Assembly (NCBI GenBank): GCA_963920705.1
Contig: OY987227.1
Span: forward strand, 4,575,143 to 4,639,142
DNA: 64,000 nucleotides
DNA from: Odiellus spinosus
Lineage: Eukaryota > Arthropoda > Arachnida > Opiliones > Phalangiidae
Direction of reading: 5' to 3'
Position 1 is the stretch's first letter; the number at the start of each line of letters is the position of its first letter. This document shows positions 1 to 13,100 of the stretch, piece by piece. The notes under the pieces were generated by a model. It saw only the letters and a list, made by a program, of their open reading frames with translations, did not search any database and was not told the DNA's origin. The position numbers were made by a program, and so were the translations under genes.

Positions 1-90
1 ATTCTCCTAGGGTTTTAAACTGGTTATGACATAATTAACCTAAGTCGTTTCATTCGATGATTTTACATGAAATCGCCGTTATGTCCAAGT

Positions 91-1123
91 AACGCGAGCT
101 TTAGGCCTAATGTTTTTCCAAAATTAAATTCCTTTTCAAACTACTCTTGCTGGCTTTATTTTAAACATTCCCTCGCTATAGCAAACCACCAAACCAGCTT
201 TTAAATTTGACAGATAGAGCTCGGGATCGAATATTATTGATAACTAGGTTTTTTCAGATATTTAAATCTCGGATAAATTGTTTGTAATATAAAACCAAAA
301 ATCATATAAACAGACGTGTGTCAAATGGATAAGAATCATCCTGAGGTATTGTTAAGCTTGATTTATAAACAAATTACGAGTTTATTAAAACGGATAATGC
401 GATGATAAAAATATCAGGTTTCTCAAAATTCGTATAAAATGAAATAAAATATTTATATTTTAATCTAATTTGAATGGAACCGACTAGATCTCAATTCGGA
501 TTAAAATCCGTGAAGATACTTCAATTGAGTCTCATATTTTCTTATCGGCGAATGAATAACTCGTATAACTAGGAATGAAACGTTTGCCGTACATTCATGA
601 ATGTACGGCAGATATGTATCTGCAGATACCTTAACTCGAGTAAGAAACGAATATATTTTTCTCGAACTTATAATATCTAAATGACATTCACGATGGTCTT
701 TTTCAACTAACAAAAGATCTACGAATTCCGAGAGCTTTCTAAAAACAAAAGGGTTGTATTCCCTTTAATGTTTGTTTTAAAAATATTTAAAGTATATCGC
801 GCGTGAGCCGTGACTGAAACGGATGAGATTTTAAAAAATGAAATCGCTCAATCGCGGCATTTGATCGTTTCATGTAATCGCGGATGGAATATTCGTCATC
901 TTCGATAATTTCATTTGTTCGCGAATACGTGAGAAATACGTAATATTTTTAGTAGAAAGGATAACGTATCATTATTCTTCATTGGAGCATCAGAATATAT
1001 AAATACACTAATCTAGGCAATTACAATATGAATCTGATTCATAGATATACGAAAATGAAAAATATATATGATAAAGATAAGTAGATCATTAGATTATGGA
1101 TTCCCAAGGTTATTAGGCCCGCC

Positions 1124-1148
<25 letters not shown>
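91..1148. repeat. Dispersed ~1.05-kb repeat ending in poly(A), copy 1
   Basis: Shares its whole length with 16799-17849: both begin near a TTTAGGCCTAATG string, contain the GAGCTC-ended element described separately, and end with TTATTAGGCCCG(C/T)C followed by a long A run (1124-1148 here). The A run suggests retroposition, but no reverse transcriptase is visible, so a segmental copy is also possible. Confidence 0.7.
217..737. mobile_element. GAGCTC-ended MITE-like element, copy 1
   Basis: About 520 bp, starting GAGCTCGG and ending ATTCCGAGAGCT, so the ends are short inverted repeats. Related copies are at 6400-6907, 8156-8697 (inverted), 16934-17435, 46628-47176 and 48083-48412 (inverted). 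No coding capacity; the short ORF in it is not conserved among copies. Confidence 0.7.
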
Positions 1149-1154
<6 letters not shown>

Positions 1155-1167
1155 AGTGTTAATAAAG

Positions 1168-1785
1168 ACAAGTTGGGAAACCAAAGTTTTACCTCCCCGA
1201 CGACGCAACCTAACCTAACCCTATCTTAAATAAAAAAGAATAGAAATGTGTATATACGTAGGGTAAATGAAGAGGAAGAGTAGAATGACCAGCGTTCTTT
1301 TGATTCACCGTTCTTGACTTCCCCTCTATGTTACAGGGTATAAATATTTTTCTCGTTACCCTTAAGTAGTCAGAGAATTAAAAACGGTGGAATGAAGTAA
1401 TTAATATGTTACGCGCTAGGTAGTAGGAACACACAAATTATATTGTTTATTTTCAATGTAAATATGGGGAACACAAATTCTCTCAATATAAATAAATCCA
1501 TCTGAATTATTTGGGTGTCCTGCGCGATAATCTTTGATAAAGACAACGACTCCGATTGGGATGTCACGATAAAGAGAAATCAAAACGACGAAGATTCTGT
1601 AGCAGGTTCCTCTTGGACAAACCTAAGAAATGTTCTAGACTGAAAGCTCCATTTACAACCCTTCCTCGGTAGATGATTAGCAAATACTTCCGGTAGAGTT
1701 TTCGTTTGCACTTCATGTATGAAGACCATAGCTGATGTTTTCATCATTCGAGTAATCCCAGTTATTGGAAGAGTCCAACGATGGG
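1168..1785. repeat. Truncated AAGTTGGG element arm
   Basis: Starts ACAAGTTGGGAAACC and includes ACCTCCCCGAC, a CCTAACCTAACCC tract and the ACTTCCGGTA motif. It matches the left arm of the 10126-13436 element and the starts at 18916 and 21340, then breaks off into a different repeat at about 1785. Confidence 0.75.
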
Positions 1786-2055
1786 GATAACATTAAAATC
1801 GACTTGTTCGAGGCATAACTAAATAACCATTTCTTATTCTTCCAACCAATTTTAAATGAAAGATCAAAGTTCAAACGTGGGCCTTTTCCAAGTTTTATTA
1901 AAAAATACTAAGTCTAAGTTGACCCTTACAAGTGTTAGTTTGGTACTTAGCTACTTTTGGTCATGGCCAAATTCGTAATGCTATTTTATAGGATTTGGTC
2001 TTTTGAAAGTGGCTTACATTTCCGATTTATGTTCTAATACTTCCAGATATTTGCC
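1785..2055. repeat. Fragment of the satellite-unit left flank
   Basis: Resembles 30230-30500 and 51650-51945, including the GGATTTGGT, TTTTGAAAGTGGCTTAC and AATACTT(C/T)CAGATATTT motifs. Only the left half of the palindrome is present and no tandem array follows. From 2056 to 2968 I see no gene or clear repeat; a short GGCGGCGCC string lies near 2094. Confidence 0.65.
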
Positions 2056-2968
2056 AAATTACATTGCTGATTGACTTGTTAAAAGTCCAGTGGCGGCGCC
2101 AAGAACATGCTATAGCCAACGTGTAAATTTCAAAGGGGCTGAAAAAAATCCTCTCAAATGGGCCTCCAAATCCTCTCAACATTGGCCCCTAATTAATAAT
2201 TACTGCCAACCAGCAAAAATCTAAGCTAAGCATACGTGTGAAAAATTCCTGTAACCGCCTTAACCAAAGGGAAAATCCTATCAATGAATTTCTCGCGTAG
2301 CCTGCGGGTGGTTCGGTGTGTAGGATAAGATATAAACCTTTTTCCTATCGGCCATTTTCTGTCTCTGTAAGCTGTCATCGAGAATGAACTTTCTACAATC
2401 GATAGTACAATCCCCCCGCGCAGAAACAAATGTTGGCCAAGTTGATTACGTTTACTTTGTGACATATCCCACACACGACCCTATCGCTTGAGCAGTCCAT
2501 TCTTCGAAAATACGAAACAAACAGCAATGCGCGTGAACTAGTTTTTGGGTTAAGGCTGCAAAATATTATACCTAAAAGCATAATTTTTGAAAATGCTTAA
2601 ATAGACTTTTCTGATGTAATTGTAAGAGACCTATATGTAAAGAAAGTTGGCACGACTTATTTTTAGTTAAATTAATTTTTACTTACACGACTGGTCATTT
2701 CTGTGTATGTGTGTCACTTCCCGTTATTACGTGACATGAAAATAGTAAATAATAAATTGCTCGTAAAGAATATGTTGTCACAGTTAGATTTATTATTTGA
2801 GTACATTATAAGCCGAAGTAATTAAATTAAAATAACCTTAAGAGTACGCTTAATACTTTCGTCGGGGAAAATCTCACTCGCTCAATATTAGGGTTAAGTA
2901 TTTGAAATATAAAACAACCAATGTTTATCACAGGGATTAGGTCCCGTAACATAATCATTTGTAAGTAA

Positions 2969-5900
2969 TTAAGGCTTAACACCTTCCCTTAGTAATTTCT
3001 CGAGCCTAATTATCGGAGATTCGAAGGCGAGTGACGTAATGAAGGCGACACCGTACGAAAGAACGGTGAATCCCAAATAATGAATGGCCTGGAAAAAATA
3101 AAGCGGGCTATCATTATAGACGAATTCGGAATATACATACTCATAAAGCAACTTCCAGGGGCTACGGCCATTGGGGTACAAATATTATGATGAATCATCA
3201 CAGCAGATGGCGTTACCGAGTAATAACAGTAATAATAATAACTTAATAAGTTATTAAAGTATACAAACAATCATTTGGCCCCGAAACTATCAAAAACATA
3301 TATAAATAAAAATTAATCAATTGTTTAAATTAAAATATGATATAAAATTATAAATCTCTCTCTCTCTCTCTCTATCTATCTCTCTCTCGTATATAGTGAA
3401 AATACAAGTAAATATACATGTATTACACCCGTTGCTATGGGAAATGAGTTGAGCCTAGGAGGAGCAAAATAGCGCGAGGGATTATACCGCCAAGATCGTC
3501 TCTGTCCGAGTCTGTCGTCATAACTTAGCCAATCAGAATGGCATCAGAATGGGAACTAAGAAAGCACCAAATCTTAACAGATCCGCGCATGAAGATGTAC
3601 CCCTGGAAGTTCCTCTTCAATTCCGAAATCTTATATTGATTTTATTCTACGGCATATCACTTGAGCAACACGCGGTTTCAATAAACATGTGATCTCACCC
3701 AACATAAATATTACCACTACTTAACCAAATTTTTGTACATGTGCTTAAAAACGCGAGACAAAATGACAACTCTATGTCATTCATTATATTCAATTATTAT
3801 TCAAACGTAATTAGTAAGTAAATTAAAAACTTACGATAAAGGTTCCGGTCATCATGATAGGAGAACGCAAGCGAAAGAAGTAATATAACAGAACCATGGG
3901 ATGAACCAAATAAACGCAGTATGTCAAACGACTTAATGGGAAAAATAATTCCCACGATAAAAATTTATTGACTGGACCTGAAAATAAAATGGGAGATCCC
4001 AATTAAGGATTGAAGTGTTTGTCATTAAAATTAGGCTGTCAAAGATTTTTTATGAACCCTAAATGGCAATTGAGTATCATTTTCGGAATGATCGTTAAAA
4101 AAACAATCAAAAAATATATAAACATATGTCACAGACAAAATTACTGCGACTGTAAAAATGCGTAATTCATATTCACCATTTAAATTATTTTTTATATATA
4201 TAAAATTACAGCTGCTCACTTAAAGTGTCATAGTTCTATCTCGTCTTTATTATATCAAGAGATGACCAATGATTCGAGGGTATCTCATTAACTATGGGGA
4301 ATATACAATAGAAATAAATTGGAAACAGGGACGGAAATAAGAATATTTTCTATTGGGCAATTGTCCAGTAATCCCCTTCACAAAATATTGTAAATTTATT
4401 GTAATCCTGCACTTATTTCCGTCCCTGATTGGAAAGCGGGTGGTATAAATATACTGACCTCCGCGTCCAGTTTGGCAAGCGAAGAGGACCCAAGCCATGG
4501 CAATGGCCCATGCCGAACGAGATAAACCGTAATAAAAAGCGCCGGAAGTAAGAGTGAAATTGGCCTTGAATACACCGTAGACAACAACAAGAGCTAGACC
4601 GAAAGCGCCACTCCACCACAGAATATTCCAATACTATAATTAAAAGTTAACTTCAATTTCCCAAATTAATTTTAGAAGATTCGCGAAACTAAATACCCTG
4701 GTAAGAAACAATCTCCTATTATCTTTAAAATTCTCCATGACGTAGCCTAAAAGACAGCCAATCAAATATGGACCGATTCTAGTCCACGGCTTATTGTAGA
4801 TTTTATCATACAAATCGCCAGTACTGAAACGATAATTCCTTTAAATTATAATCAACAACCCTTTTTCAGCCTTATACATAGGGGTATTGAACTTACGCTA
4901 GAGCATTGGCATTAAGATCAGCCCTGAATTGGTTCACTATAACAATTAATATCGTCGTGATCCATGTAGTTAAAAGTAGGGCCAAAACTATGGCCAAACC
5001 AACGTAACGCCATTTACGATTTTGACTTAAATTAAAATTAATTATTATTTAATCGTTTTTATTAATTATTAATTAATAGTTTTTAATAATTATTAGTTAA
5101 TAGTTTTGATTATTTATTAATTGATAGTTTTGATAAATTATTAATTGATAGTTTTTATTAATTATTAATTAATAGTGTTCATTAATTATTAATTACTAAC
5201 TTATTAATTAGTTTTTATTAATTATTAATTAGTTTTTATTAATTTTTAATTTTTTGTTTTTATTAATTATTAATTAATAGGTTTTATTACTTATTAATTA
5301 ATAGTTTTTATTAATTATTAATTGATAGTTTTCATTAATTATTAATTAATAGCTTATTAATTATTAATTAATAGTTTTATTAATAAGTAATAAAAACTAT
5401 TAATTAATAATTAATAAAAACAAAAAATTAAATAGTTTTTATTAATTAACTTTATTAAGTATTAATTATTAATTAACTTTATTAAGTATTAATTATTAAT
5501 TAATTTTATTAATAATTAATTATTAGTTAATATTTTTATTAATGATCAATAGTTTTTATTAATTATAAATAGTTTTTATTAATTATAAATAGTTTTTATT
5601 AATAATTAAGTTTTTAATTATTATTAATAGTTTTTATTAATAATTAAGTTTTTATTAATTATTAGTAGTTTTTATTAATAATTAAGTTTTTATTAATAAT
5701 TAATAGCTTTTATTAATAATTAAGATTTTATTAATTATTAGTAGTTTTTATTAATAATTAAGTTTTTTTAATTATTAATAGTTTTTATTAATTACTAATT
5801 AATAGGTTTTATTAGTTACTAATTAACACTTTTTATTAATTACGAATTACTAATTAATACTTTTTATTAATTACTAATTACTAATTAATACCTTTTATTA

Positions 5901-8900
5901 ATTACGAATTACTAATTACTAATTTATTAATTAGCAATTAATTGCGAATTATTAATATTTTTATTAATTATTAGATAATTATTAATATTCTACCTTTTTT
6001 AAGGTCCTACCTTTTCATAAGCACTAGAAACAATGGGCTGATAATGTAAAATTGCATATCATTAGCTAAATACCACGACGAAGGGCAGCACTGGAAATTG
6101 ATCAAGAGGAATTTTACCCTTATACCTTTTCAAAATCGAACTATCCTTATTTAGTTACGAAATGAATTACATTTTTGGAGCTGGGGAACAAATTATTCAT
6201 GTAAAGAATATTTCTCCACCAGTATTTGGTACAAAGGTTGCTTTCCCGGTCCTGATACAGCCAGACAGGTCCATCACCAATGAAATTGTATAACGAAGCA
6301 AGAGCAAAAATAACCACCATGTAAACAGGAGTTAACCTAAATGTATGGACAATTTGTTTTCAGTTTGAATTGTATCAATGAAAAATTGTATTTTAACTAC
6401 AACTCGGATAATGAATAACTTCGGATATCCATTGATAACTAAGCTTTTTTGGGATATTTTAATCTCGGATAAATTGTTTGTTAATATAAAAACGTAAATT
6501 ATATAAACAGACGTGTATCAAATGGATTTTTCGGAGATAAAATTTTAAACTTGATTAATAAACAAATTACGCGTTTATTTAAACGGATAAAGCGAAGATA
6601 AAAATTCGACGTTTCTCGAAATCCGTGTAGAATGAAATATAATAATTAAATTTTAATCTAAATTGAAAGGAACTAAATCACTACATTCAAGCTTCAAGAT
6701 TTCAATTCGGGTTAAAATCCGCGAAGATACTCAAGTTTGAAATTTTCATATCGGCGAATGAATAACTCGTATATAGTTTCAATTTCCTTTGACAATGAGT
6801 ACGAATAAAATGATTTCCTTGCATAATTGCATTCGGAGAAGAAATGGATATTTTTTCGCGAACGATGGTCTTATTCAACTTATAAATCTATACGAATTAC
6901 GAGCTCTAATTTTAACTTACCTAATGTATCTGTGAATGTAAAAGTCACCGAGTTTCTTCAAAGTAAAGGTATTTTTGTCTTTCAAAAATAAATACGACAA
7001 AAGAAAACCACTCAAGAAGAAAAATGTATCGACCGAATATTGGGCACCGATTATAGTCATAAAAGGTAGGTTATTAAATTGACCCAGAACATCGAGCAAG
7101 TTACCTACATGAGTCAGTTAGGGTCAAAGGTTAGGGTCGTATATTCAAACGTATATGAATGATATTACCAACTACCCCAACACGGGACACGTAGGTATGT
7201 CCCAAAATAATCCAAGTCATACTGATAAATCGAATTCCGTGGATGCAATTCAATTGGCCAGGTTTAATTGACGTGTCCAATAAGGATTCGCCGTTTTTCC
7301 AAACTGAGAAACACATCAAGAATTCTCCAACTGTCGCGAAATTAGATAAACTTACGTCTTTAAAATTAAAAACTTTACGGAAACTTACTCCAAGTTTTTT
7401 TTCTAGCAACGACCGATTGTCGCTCATCGTTGATTGGTTGGGAATTATTTGCGAATGAAGCCTCTCTATTGGTAATGTTTTCTGACGACTTTGAACACAA
7501 ATAGTATCTTACACATGCGTCATATCCGGTTCCGACCAAAAGCAAAGCCGTTACGATTGAAACCAAGACACTGCGAAACATAAACGTGTTTAAAATTTCA
7601 TATTATAGTATTTTAAGAAGGAATTGCGCTACTAATCTTACATAAATACGACAGATGCGGTATTCAATGGAGTAAATTCGGGCAAACATTTGACACTTAT
7701 GTCTGGTAATGTCTTTACCAAGTTTTTCATATTTGTAATTTTATCTGCCAATTATTAAAATTGAGTAAGAACAAGATATGGATGGTGCAGGTCTTACTTA
7801 AGTAGTTAGTGATGTTTAAATCATTTAAATCAGCTGTATCGCAACTGTTAGGGACGCAAATGGCTGTTTCAATCGCCACACTAAACTATAATCATTATGA
7901 AAAACAATATTAATAATTGAAATTAATTTCCGCGAAAGGTTTATACATTTTTAAACTTAATTGTCGCGATACAGAATCTTCCTTTGAATCCCGATGGAAA
8001 CAGATTGGTCTTAGGTGCTTCAAAACTGAGACATTGATCGTAATTACCAGCCCAAAAAGAATTACCCCTTAGAATACCACTAGCGGGTTTTCCGTAAGAA
8101 TCAATAACTGTAAAGAAATACATTATGACTCCTTTTATTATTATTACTTTGGCTAGAGCTCGGAAATTGTATAATTTTGTAAATTAATTAAGAGCATCGT
8201 GAATTCCAATTAAATACTCTTCGTGTGCGAAAAAAATATCCATTTCGAGTTTACTTATCCGAATGTAAGGCAAACCTTTTATTCGCACTCTATTGTTATA
8301 TGAAATTATAGGTTATACGGGTTACTCATTCCGATAAGAACATTTGAAACTCGAGTTTCTTCGCAGATTTTATCCGGAATTGCGATCTCGAAGTTAGAAT
8401 GTAATACTTTAATAAGTTCCTTTCAATTTAGATTAAAATATTATTATTATATTTCATTCTACACGGATTTCGAGAAACGTCATGTTTTTTCTTTGCATTA
8501 TCCGTTTGAATAAACGCTTAATTTGTTTATAGTCAAGTTTAAAATTTTATTTCCATATAATTCGTATTAATTTGATATATCTTTTTATATAATTTACGGT
8601 TTTATAATCTCTAATAAATATTTTATTAGAGATTAAAATATCTGATAAAATAGCCTAGAACTTTGTCAATAGTTATTCATTACCCGATTTCGAGCTCTAA
8701 TTTTGGCGCTTAAAAGTTTTGTTTCTTACGTGGTATTGCCCATTCTTGAGTCAAAGAGGATCCTAAATTCTTGAGATCGGTTCCGCAGCGCGTGCTATTA
8801 GTCAAACTGGTACTACGATTGCCAAGATACCCGCCACCGAATTTCCACAAAGGCGATACCGAGTTTAGTTCGGGGAAACGTAGAACCAATTCTTCAAAGA

Positions 8901-9096
8901 TTTTCTCTTTCTCGCTTATTTCTTTCAATATTTGTCGGGTATTAAATTCCTCGATAGAATCGTACTTAAGTTTGTTAAATTTATCATCATTATAACTAAA
9001 ATTATTGTTTAAAACTTCGTGGGCGTGAATGTATCTTAACACGTAACAGACAATTACTATAGCGACGCTGATTGCTTCTTTATATATTCCACTCAT
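2969..9096 (-). CDS. NRF-6-like membrane acyltransferase, gene A
   Basis: Multi-pass membrane protein of the nose-resistant-to-fluoxetine family (NRF domain plus acyltransferase-3 domain), a family linked in nematodes to lipid and drug uptake; its substrate here is unknown. Hand-assembled exons: 8730-9096, 7947-8107, 7798-7885, 7642-7744, 7389-7570, 7169-7330, 6921-7104, 6171-6336, 6011-6090, 4897-5025, 4697-4823, 4459-4633, 3835-3977, 2969-3088; they total 2187 nt (728 aa) with consistent phases and GT-AG ends. The N-terminus has a hydrophobic signal-like segment. NRF cysteines are visible near residues 104, 148, 186 and 191 (CVPNSC), with GKPASGILRGN at 128-138. The acyltransferase part shows R334 and H345 (GHTY), FFFLSGFLLSY at 382-392 and SRLTYCVYLVHP ending near 668. 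Length is normal for the family. The exon 2 donor (GTATAA) is weak and is the least certain junction. A possible polyadenylation signal lies at 2789-2794. Confidence 0.9.
3353..3389. repeat. CT microsatellite in gene A intron 13
   Basis: A run of CT dinucleotides interrupted by TATC units, inside the 746-nt last intron (3089-3834). Nothing else recognisable is seen in that intron. Confidence 0.85.
4021..4224. mobile_element. GGCTGTCAC-ended small element, copy in gene A intron 12
   Basis: Left end ATTAAAATTAGGCTGTCA; the right end reads as a degenerate inverse near 4205-4224. The left ~150 bp align with the reverse complement of 44710-44862, including the GATCGTTAAAAAA region and an AATATATAAACATATGTCA-like stretch. 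Non-coding. Confidence 0.6.
4326..4427. mobile_element. hAT-type MITE with 8-bp target duplication
   Basis: 102 bp with perfect terminal inverted repeats CAGGGACGGAAATAAG and CTTATTTCCGTCCCTG. It is flanked on both sides by ATTGGAAA, an 8-bp duplication as expected for hAT transposition. It lies in gene A intron 12. A longer relative is at 56806-57049. Confidence 0.88.
5030..5990. repeat. AT-only degenerate tandem array in gene A intron 9
   Basis: About 950 bp made almost entirely of TTATTAATTAATAG and TTTTTATTAATTA variants, with local inversions near 5370-5420. It fills the 985-nt intron between exons 10 (4897-5025) and 9 (6011-6090); the matching intron of gene B is 56 nt. Confidence 0.9.
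6400..6907. mobile_element. GAGCTC-ended MITE-like element in gene A intron 7
   Basis: Starts AACTCGGATAATGAATAAC and ends ACGAATTACGAGCTCT. It fills most of the 584-nt intron 6337-6920; its terminus lies about 13 bp from the exon 7 donor. Confidence 0.75.
8156..8697. mobile_element. GAGCTC-ended MITE-like element, inverted, in gene A intron 1
   Basis: Reverse orientation relative to the 6400 copy, bounded by GAGCTC at 8156 and 8692. It occupies most of the 622-nt intron 1; its end lies about 30 bp from the exon 1 donor. Gene B intron 1 is 66 nt. Confidence 0.75.
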
Positions 9097-9213
9097 TTTA
9101 ACGATGAATTCTGTAAATTTACCAATGATTAATTTTATATTACCACCCTAAACTATTAATTTGCAAATACCGTACGTGCGTAGGACCGTAACCTTTATCA
9201 GAATGTTCTTAAA

Positions 9214-9330
9214 GGTTCCAGAAAAGTCTGGAGAGATCTTGAAATTTCTGGAAACGTCCAGAAAAGTCTAGAAAAATCTAGAAAAGTCTAGAAAAGTCTG
9301 GAAAAATCTAGAAAAATCTAGAAATTTCTG
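9214..9330. promoter_or_regulatory. 10-bp tandem TCTAGAAAAG array, HSE-like, upstream of gene A
   Basis: About a dozen near-10-bp repeats of (T)TCTAGAAAA(G/T) with GTCTGGA and GTCCAGAA variants, 118-234 bp upstream of the gene A start codon. The alternation of GAA and TTC resembles clustered heat-shock elements (nGAAnnTTCn). That it binds HSF is inference; it may be only a minisatellite. Confidence 0.45.
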
Positions 9331-9435
9331 AATTTTCAATTAATATAATATTTGGCCTATTTTTTTTACTGTACCCCGACTGACAGCCCAATGAAGAGCT
9401 CCACCCTCAACGCAAATCAAAACTGTATATCTTCT

Positions 9436-9781
9436 TGGTTCGATTGTGGCCCATTGGACCGACATTCCATTGGACCGACACATTTTTAGCCACGATAAAT
9501 CACCAAAATAAAATCCCAATCGACCGACAAATTATCGATAATTATAAGAGTAATGCATTCGATATTTGGTCGCGCGACTGAAATGTTGGTAGAATGGGCG
9601 GTCGAAAGGTTTGTCGGTCGAGCGAGATGTCGGTCAAATAGGATGGCGGTCGAATGGAATGTCGGTCGAAGGGCATTCTGTCGAATGGCTTATGTCGACC
9701 GAATAGGATGTCGGTCCAATGGGTCGACATCCCATTCAACCAAATAATCCGCACTTTTCGCGGATTCGGTTAAATGGGACC
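9436..9781. repeat. Word-repeat element (GGTCGAATGGAATGTCGGTC type)
   Basis: Densely packed degenerate ~20-bp words meaning the same sequence in both orientations: CCATTGGACCGACA at the left, GGTCGAATGG and ATGTCGGTC through the middle, and TGTCGGTCCAATGGG at the right. The open frames across it on both strands are by-products of the repeat. Function unknown. Confidence 0.65.
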
Positions 9782-10125
9782 AGAATCTCTGCTTGAATAT
9801 ACCCGCTGGAATTTAAAATAAAGTTCCCGGGAACGCAAAGATTCAATCTTTGAAAGCGAGAAATCTGATTCATTTATAATAATTTAATGGCCAAGTAAAA
9901 TGAGCACTACACTCGAACAGATCGTAAAATATTAAGCACAAAATTTAGTTTAGAAGAACCAAATACTTTCAGATCCCTGGAACTTATTTTTATAAAGTGA
10001 ATTGCTGATTTATATTTATATTTTTGATTCATATTCATGATTAATTGTACCTTTGTAACCTAACCTAACCTACCCTAACCCAACCATTATCGTAAAACTA
10101 CGCCACGGTGACAACATAAAATAAC

Positions 10126-13100
10126 AACAAGTTGGGAAACCAAAATATTACCTCCCCGACGCTAACTTAATCTAACCTAACCCTACCTTAAATAAAAGAT
10201 GAAAAGAAATGTAGTGTAATGAAAGAGTAGAAGTAACAGGGTGCTTTTGATTCACACTTTTCAATTTCCCATCTACGTTACGGAGTAAAGTACTTTCCCT
10301 TAACCTCAAGGAATCAGAATCCAAAAGATTGTCCTGCGTTACTCATAATTATGTGCAGCAGGTCGTAGTCCTCTTAATTAGACACACCAAATGAATTGTT
10401 TATTTTCCAAGTAAATATAAAAAATACAAATTCTTGTAATATAAATTAACACATCAGTATAGGCTGTACTGTGTCATTATCTATGATAATCCACTGATTT
10501 GATAAGACGAATGATTCAGTCTGGGATAGCAAAGTAGAGAAGAAATTACAACGACAAAGATACGGTAGCAAACTCCTCTAGGACAAAACCAAGAAATATT
10601 CTGGACTGAATGTTCCATTTACAACCCATTGTCGGTAGATGATTGGCAATTACTTCCGGTACCGTATTCGTCTGAAATTCTTGTTTTGACGTGCTAATAG
10701 AGGACCATTGCTGAATTTTTCATCATACGAGTGATCCCAGTCATTGGAAGAATCCAAGGATGGAGCTGGTCGAGAGAGGTTATTTTACAAACCCGCTGAC
10801 AAGACGTCAGTTTCCATTCCTATGATAAAAAATATCTTAATGACTAAAAGTAGATTAATTTCCATACCGTTAGTATTTATACTTGAAAAGCTCCTTTTAT
10901 GGTGAGAATAACGTATTTGTATGAAGCACTGTTGAGCTTTTACTGACTGTAGGTATCTCATTTTTCAAGTCTGAAAACACTCACTGCTTCGCATGTTTCA
11001 ATTCTTCGTAGCCAGGCCGTCACTTTCTTTTGATAAATGAAAGCCGGGTCGTTGCTCTGTTGACTTTAAATTGTGATGACATTCCGCGTTGGTTGATCAT
11101 CTCACTTAAGTCATTCCTTGATCATCTCACTTAAGTCATTCCTTGATCATCTCACTTAAGTCATTCCTTGATCATCTCACTTAAGTCATTCCTTGATCAT
11201 CTCACTTAAGTCATTCCTTGATCATCTCACTTAAGTCATTCCTTGATCATCTCACTTAAGTCATTCCTTGATCATCTCACTTAAGTCATTCCTTGATCAT
11301 CTCACTTAAGTCATTCCTTGATCATCTCACTTAAGTCATTCCTTGATCATCTCACTTAAGTCATTCCTTGATCATCTCACTTAAGTCATTCCTTGATCAT
11401 CTCACTTAAGTCATTCCTTGATCATCTCACTTAAGTCATTCCTTGATCATCTCACTTAAGTCATTCCTTGATCATCTCACTTAAGTCATTCCTTGATCAT
11501 CTCACTTAAGTCATTCCTTGATCATCTCACTTAAGTCATTCCTTGATCATCTCACTTAAGTCATTGCTTGATCATCTCACTTAAGTCATTGCTTGATCAT
11601 CTCACTTAAGTCATTGCTTGATCATCTCACTTAAGTCATTGCAGCTCTCTTTCGTCTCGTCTCCTGGTCCGCTAACGAAGTTTACTATATGCGGCTGCTT
11701 CTCATTATGAAATTTATCGGAAATGTTTCTTGGTTTTATAGTGGAGAAAATTGAAGCCTATTTTTGTTTTTTTCCAACATCAGATGTCCATTTTTTATTC
11801 AAATTGGTGTATTTTATTGTTTTTTAAACACCTACTCTACTTCTGTTCAAGGAGAGTTTTCACGACTTTTATTTTTCTTAAGAGGTTTAACATTTTGTAT
11901 CAATCCGCCTCCGCTTTAAGCCTTATACACTAATTCCCCTTGAACTGGTTAAAATTGTACCGAGTATAATCGAAGTTATTATATTATATAGTATATTATC
12001 TCTTATCTAAATTATGTCGTTTCAATCTTGGGTACCCGCGTAAACGCACCTTTATATAGATTCTTCAATCCACCCCAAGTTTGCATTAAGCTTAAACCTA
12101 TACTGCCCGTTATTCCTTTGCTTTTTTGACTAAATGATATATATATAGAAAATAGCTTAGCGTGTGCTGCCAACGCAAGCTGGTATTAAACGGTCACATT
12201 TCTTTAAATTTTTGCACAATTTCTTAAATATCTTTTAAACTATCTCGAATTTTAAATTTATTTTTCAACTGAATTATTAATTAGATTAAGTTTAACCATA
12301 TTGATAATTTTAATTATAATATAAATTAATATAATTAATATTTCCGTAAACGAAATCACACCATAAGCCTAATTTGCATTCATTCCAAAAAGGTAGTATA
12401 TAAACCCTTCGAAAGCCTTTATTAATCGAGTGATGTGGCCATGAAGTTGGGAGGAAAACCCCCTCCCATCAATGTATTGTTGATTCTTGATCTCTAGGCG
12501 CTTGGTTCGCAAAGCTAATTTACCCATGTTTGGAGAGTGCTAGTATGGCCCGCTGAGATCGGAAACTGGAGGTTGGACCTTGGTGTAGGTATGGTCGGAG
12601 GTGATTATAACAGTGGGAGACGTCCCATTGCTTATAATCGCCTTCAACTGTACAGCATCGAGGTTTGACCGTAAAATGGATGGTGAAATGCGAAAATATG
12701 CAATTGGAGACGTCCTGTTGTATGTAATTGCACGATACCTGAAACTCAATGTGGCAGCCACGCTTAAAGGAGGTAATTCCCCGGAAGTGAACGATAAGCT
12801 GGTATGATTACGTCTCTAGACTTTTTGCTCCACGAGCTAGATCACGTGATATCCGGTTACACCGGAAGTAGTGTACGCCGGAAGTGACACACAACAAGAA
12901 TTTCAGACGAAAACGGTACCGGAAGTAATTGACAATCATCTACCGACAATGGGTTGTAAATAGAACATTCAGTCTAGAATGTTTCTTAGTTTTGTCCAAG
13001 AGGAGTTTGCTACCGTATCTTTGTCGTTGTCCCAGACTGAATCATTCGTCTTATCAAATCAGTGGATTATCATAGATAATGACACAGTACAGCCTATACT

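Noticed and set aside
2088..2200. CAGTGGCGGCGCC as a hAT element end
   Set aside because: It looks like a terminal repeat but I could not find the inverse end or a target duplication nearby.
11093..11640. The regular 25-bp array as a CRISPR
   Set aside because: Units are directly adjacent without unique spacers, and the context is eukaryotic.
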